Shown: one piece after another, positions 5,600-6,751 of the stretch | How positions within the stretch are numbered: the first letter of the stretch is position 1 | How the letters are laid out: every line of letters begins with the position of its first letter | NCBI GenBank assembly: GCA_015163925.1 | Contig: JAAOIF010000060.1 | Coordinates: 1 to 6,751 of the forward strand | DNA from: Candidatus Thioglobus sp. | Lineage (GTDB): Bacteria; Pseudomonadota; Gammaproteobacteria; PS1; Pseudothioglobaceae | Direction of reading: 5' to 3' | DNA length: 6,751 bases | Notes under the pieces: model-generated | Databases searched by the model: none | Told to the model about the DNA's origin: nothing | The model's input: only the letters and a program-made list of their open reading frames with translations | Program-made: the position numbers and the translations under genes

Positions 5600-6640
5600 A
5601 TGCGCCCAGAACAAATTAGCAAAATCCTCAACCAAGAATTTAATTCGCTTATCAGCGGCAATCACACGCCGGTTATGCTCTGGGGAGCGCCGGGCATTGG
5701 CAAATCGCAAATTATTGCAGCTGTGGCGGAAAAGCATAATATTACGATAATTGATATTCGTTTATCGCAAATGGAGCCGAGTGATTTGCGTGGAATTCCT
5801 TTTAAAAATGGCGAATGGGTGGATTGGTCAATTCCCTCTCTGCTGCCGAATTCCAAGCGTCATGGCAAGCAGGGGATTTTGTTTTTGGATGAAATTACTT
5901 CCGTGCCGCCGACCGTTTCCGCCGCCGCTTATCAGCTGATTTTAGACCGGCGTTTGGGCGATTATTTGGTGCCAGACGGCTGGGCGATTTTCGCTGCTGG
6001 CAATCGGCAGGGCGACAGGGGCGTTACTTACTCAATGCCAGCGCCACTGGCGAACCGTTTTTCGCATTATGAGTTGGATGTAGATTTGGATGATTGGGTG
6101 GCTTGGGCGTATAAAAACGGCATTGATGAGCGGATTATTGGATTTTTGCGCTACCGCCCCGAGCATCTGTTTGCCTTTGATTCAGCGCATAATCCGGTGG
6201 CTTTTCCATCGCCCAGAACTTGGGAATTTACTCATCGGGCTTTACAAAAATTCGGCGCAGATTTGGACTTATTTAGGCAAGCAGCAAGTGCTTGTGTGGG
6301 CGAAGTAGCTGGAGTTGAGGTCGCCACTTTCATTGAACATTTAGCCGATTTGCCAGATTTAGACGCTATTGTAAATGGCGAAACCGTCAGCATTCCAGCC
6401 GCCATAGATTTGCAATATGCCATCTGTGCAGCCCTTGTGGGACGGGCAATTAGCGTCAAAGGTAATAAAAATTCACAAAAAATCTGGGGCAATATTCTGA
6501 ATTTTGCCCGTGATTTCCCGCAAAAAGAACTCGGCGTAATGCTGGTTTCCGATATGCAACGCGCCATCGGCGAGGAAATTTTTAAAGTAGCAGAGTTCGC
6601 CGATTGGGCTGATAAAATCGCCGCTACACTATTTGACTAA
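5600..6640 (+). CDS. MoxR-like AAA+ ATPase (AAA_5 type)
   Basis: This is a single-domain AAA+ ATPase of the MoxR-like group, whose members usually act as hexameric remodelling chaperones together with a VWA-domain partner encoded beside them. In the 346-residue product the Walker A motif is GAPGIGKS (29-36) and Walker B is GILFLDEI (92-99, Asp97-Glu98). The sensor 1 asparagine is Asn135 in AAGNRQ, the arginine-finger candidate is Arg153 in PLANRF, and the sensor 2 arginine is Arg206 in SPRTWEF. The MEPSDLRGIP segment (58-67) is also typical of the group. About 140 residues follow sensor 2 and form a mostly helical C-terminal region. The ATG at 5600 is preferred over an in-frame TTG at 5558 because the extra 14 residues match nothing and the ATG sits at the normal distance before Walker A. 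It is divergent from ybeD and 8 bases upstream of the next gene, with which it probably forms an operon. All catalytic residues are present; the client is unknown. Confidence 0.9.
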   Translation: MRPEQISKILNQEFNSLISGNHTPVMLWGAPGIGKSQIIAAVAEKHNITIIDIRLSQMEPSDLRGIPFKNGEWVDWSIPSLLPNSKRHGKQGILFLDEITSVPPTVSAAAYQLILDRRLGDYLVPDGWAIFAAGNRQGDRGVTYSMPAPLANRFSHYELDVDLDDWVAWAYKNGIDERIIGFLRYRPEHLFAFDSAHNPVAFPSPRTWEFTHRALQKFGADLDLFRQAASACVGEVAGVEVATFIEHLADLPDLDAIVNGETVSIPAAIDLQYAICAALVGRAISVKGNKNSQKIWGNILNFARDFPQKELGVMLVSDMQRAIGEEIFKVAEFADWADKIAATLFD

Positions 6641-6642
6641 GG
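6639..6642 (+). promoter_or_regulatory. ribosome binding site supporting the TTG start at 6649
   Basis: AAGG overlaps the stop codon of the ATPase gene and lies 6 bases before the TTG at 6649. No ATG or GTG in the same frame lies at a plausible start distance, so this site decides the start of the downstream gene. Confidence 0.5.
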
Positions 6643-6648
6643 CTGATT

Positions 6649-6751
6649 TTGGCTGATTATCCGACTTGGAAAAATGATGAATTAAAACCTGAGGCGACTG
6701 TTCGGGTGGTGGCGGAGGATATTGTCCCGGAAGCGGCGTTAGCATTGAGCA
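6649..6751 (+). CDS. unidentified protein, N-terminal fragment, co-transcribed with the AAA+ ATPase
   Basis: From a TTG at 6649 the frame is open to the window end for 34 codons. The residues read LADYPTWKNDELKP, ATVRVVAEDI, then VPEAALALS, with the initiator written as L. The in-frame upstream stop is at 6634-6636, so the gene begins close to the ATPase stop. The AAGG site 6 bases upstream and the 8-base gap support translation as the second gene of an operon. MoxR-like ATPases of this kind are frequently followed by a metal-binding, VWA-like protein (COG3864/DUF2201 type). That is the leading guess from context, but the visible residues contain no motif that proves it. Confidence 0.55.
   Translation, partial: MADYPTWKNDELKPEATVRVVAEDIVPEAALALS

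Noticed and set aside
5539..5661. N-terminal extension of YbeD beginning at 5661.
   Set aside because: The added 41 residues have no family similarity, would overlap the start of the divergent ATPase gene, and the ATG at 5538 gives a normal family length.
6641..6658. Direct repeat GGCTGATT at 6641 and 6651, with related copies near 1251 and 1569.
   Set aside because: Eight to ten bases recurring in coding sequence is expected by chance and by shared codons; no array or mobile-element boundary accompanies them.

Overview
The window most resembles a chromosomal segment of a moderately AT-rich gammaproteobacterium. The main clue is the compact ybeD-lipB-lipA operon (lipoate biosynthesis with the small YbeD/DUF493 protein), an arrangement typical of that class. 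A large RND efflux permease and a PxpC-type 5-oxoprolinase subunit fit such a host. The genus cannot be named from the sequence.

Layout from left to right. Positions 1-321 (minus strand) hold a HicBA-type toxin-antitoxin pair: a short HicB-like antitoxin followed, with a 17-base overlap, by HicA, whose C-terminal half lies outside the window. A perfect extended -10 promoter sits so close to hicB that the transcript would be almost leaderless. Positions 433-1257 (minus) encode most of PxpC (5-oxoprolinase subunit C, KipA/YbgK type) without its first 25-30 residues. From about 1259 to 3724 (plus) lies the C-terminal three quarters of an RND efflux permease, also without its 5' part. The two genes are head to head, and both lose family similarity at the same point, near 1258. 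This is a rearrangement breakpoint or an assembly/amplification chimera, and it is the most important oddity of the window.

Positions 3727-5538 (minus) carry ybeD, lipB and lipA, overlapping by 4 and 17 bases. LipB transfers octanoyl groups from acyl carrier protein to lipoate-dependent enzymes, and LipA inserts the two sulfurs. lipA converges on the RND gene with only two bases between the stop codons.

A 61-base divergent intergenic region with a perfect 7-base inverted repeat separates ybeD from a MoxR-like AAA+ ATPase (5600-6640, plus). That gene is followed after 8 bases by the start of another gene (from 6649) that runs off the end. ATPases of this kind often act as a chaperone-like pair with a VWA-domain protein, but the 34 visible residues of the partner do not identify it. 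No RNA genes, CRISPR arrays or insertion sequences were seen. The window does not by itself show a clearly new system; the breakpoint, the toxin-antitoxin promoter and the ATPase pair deserve follow-up.
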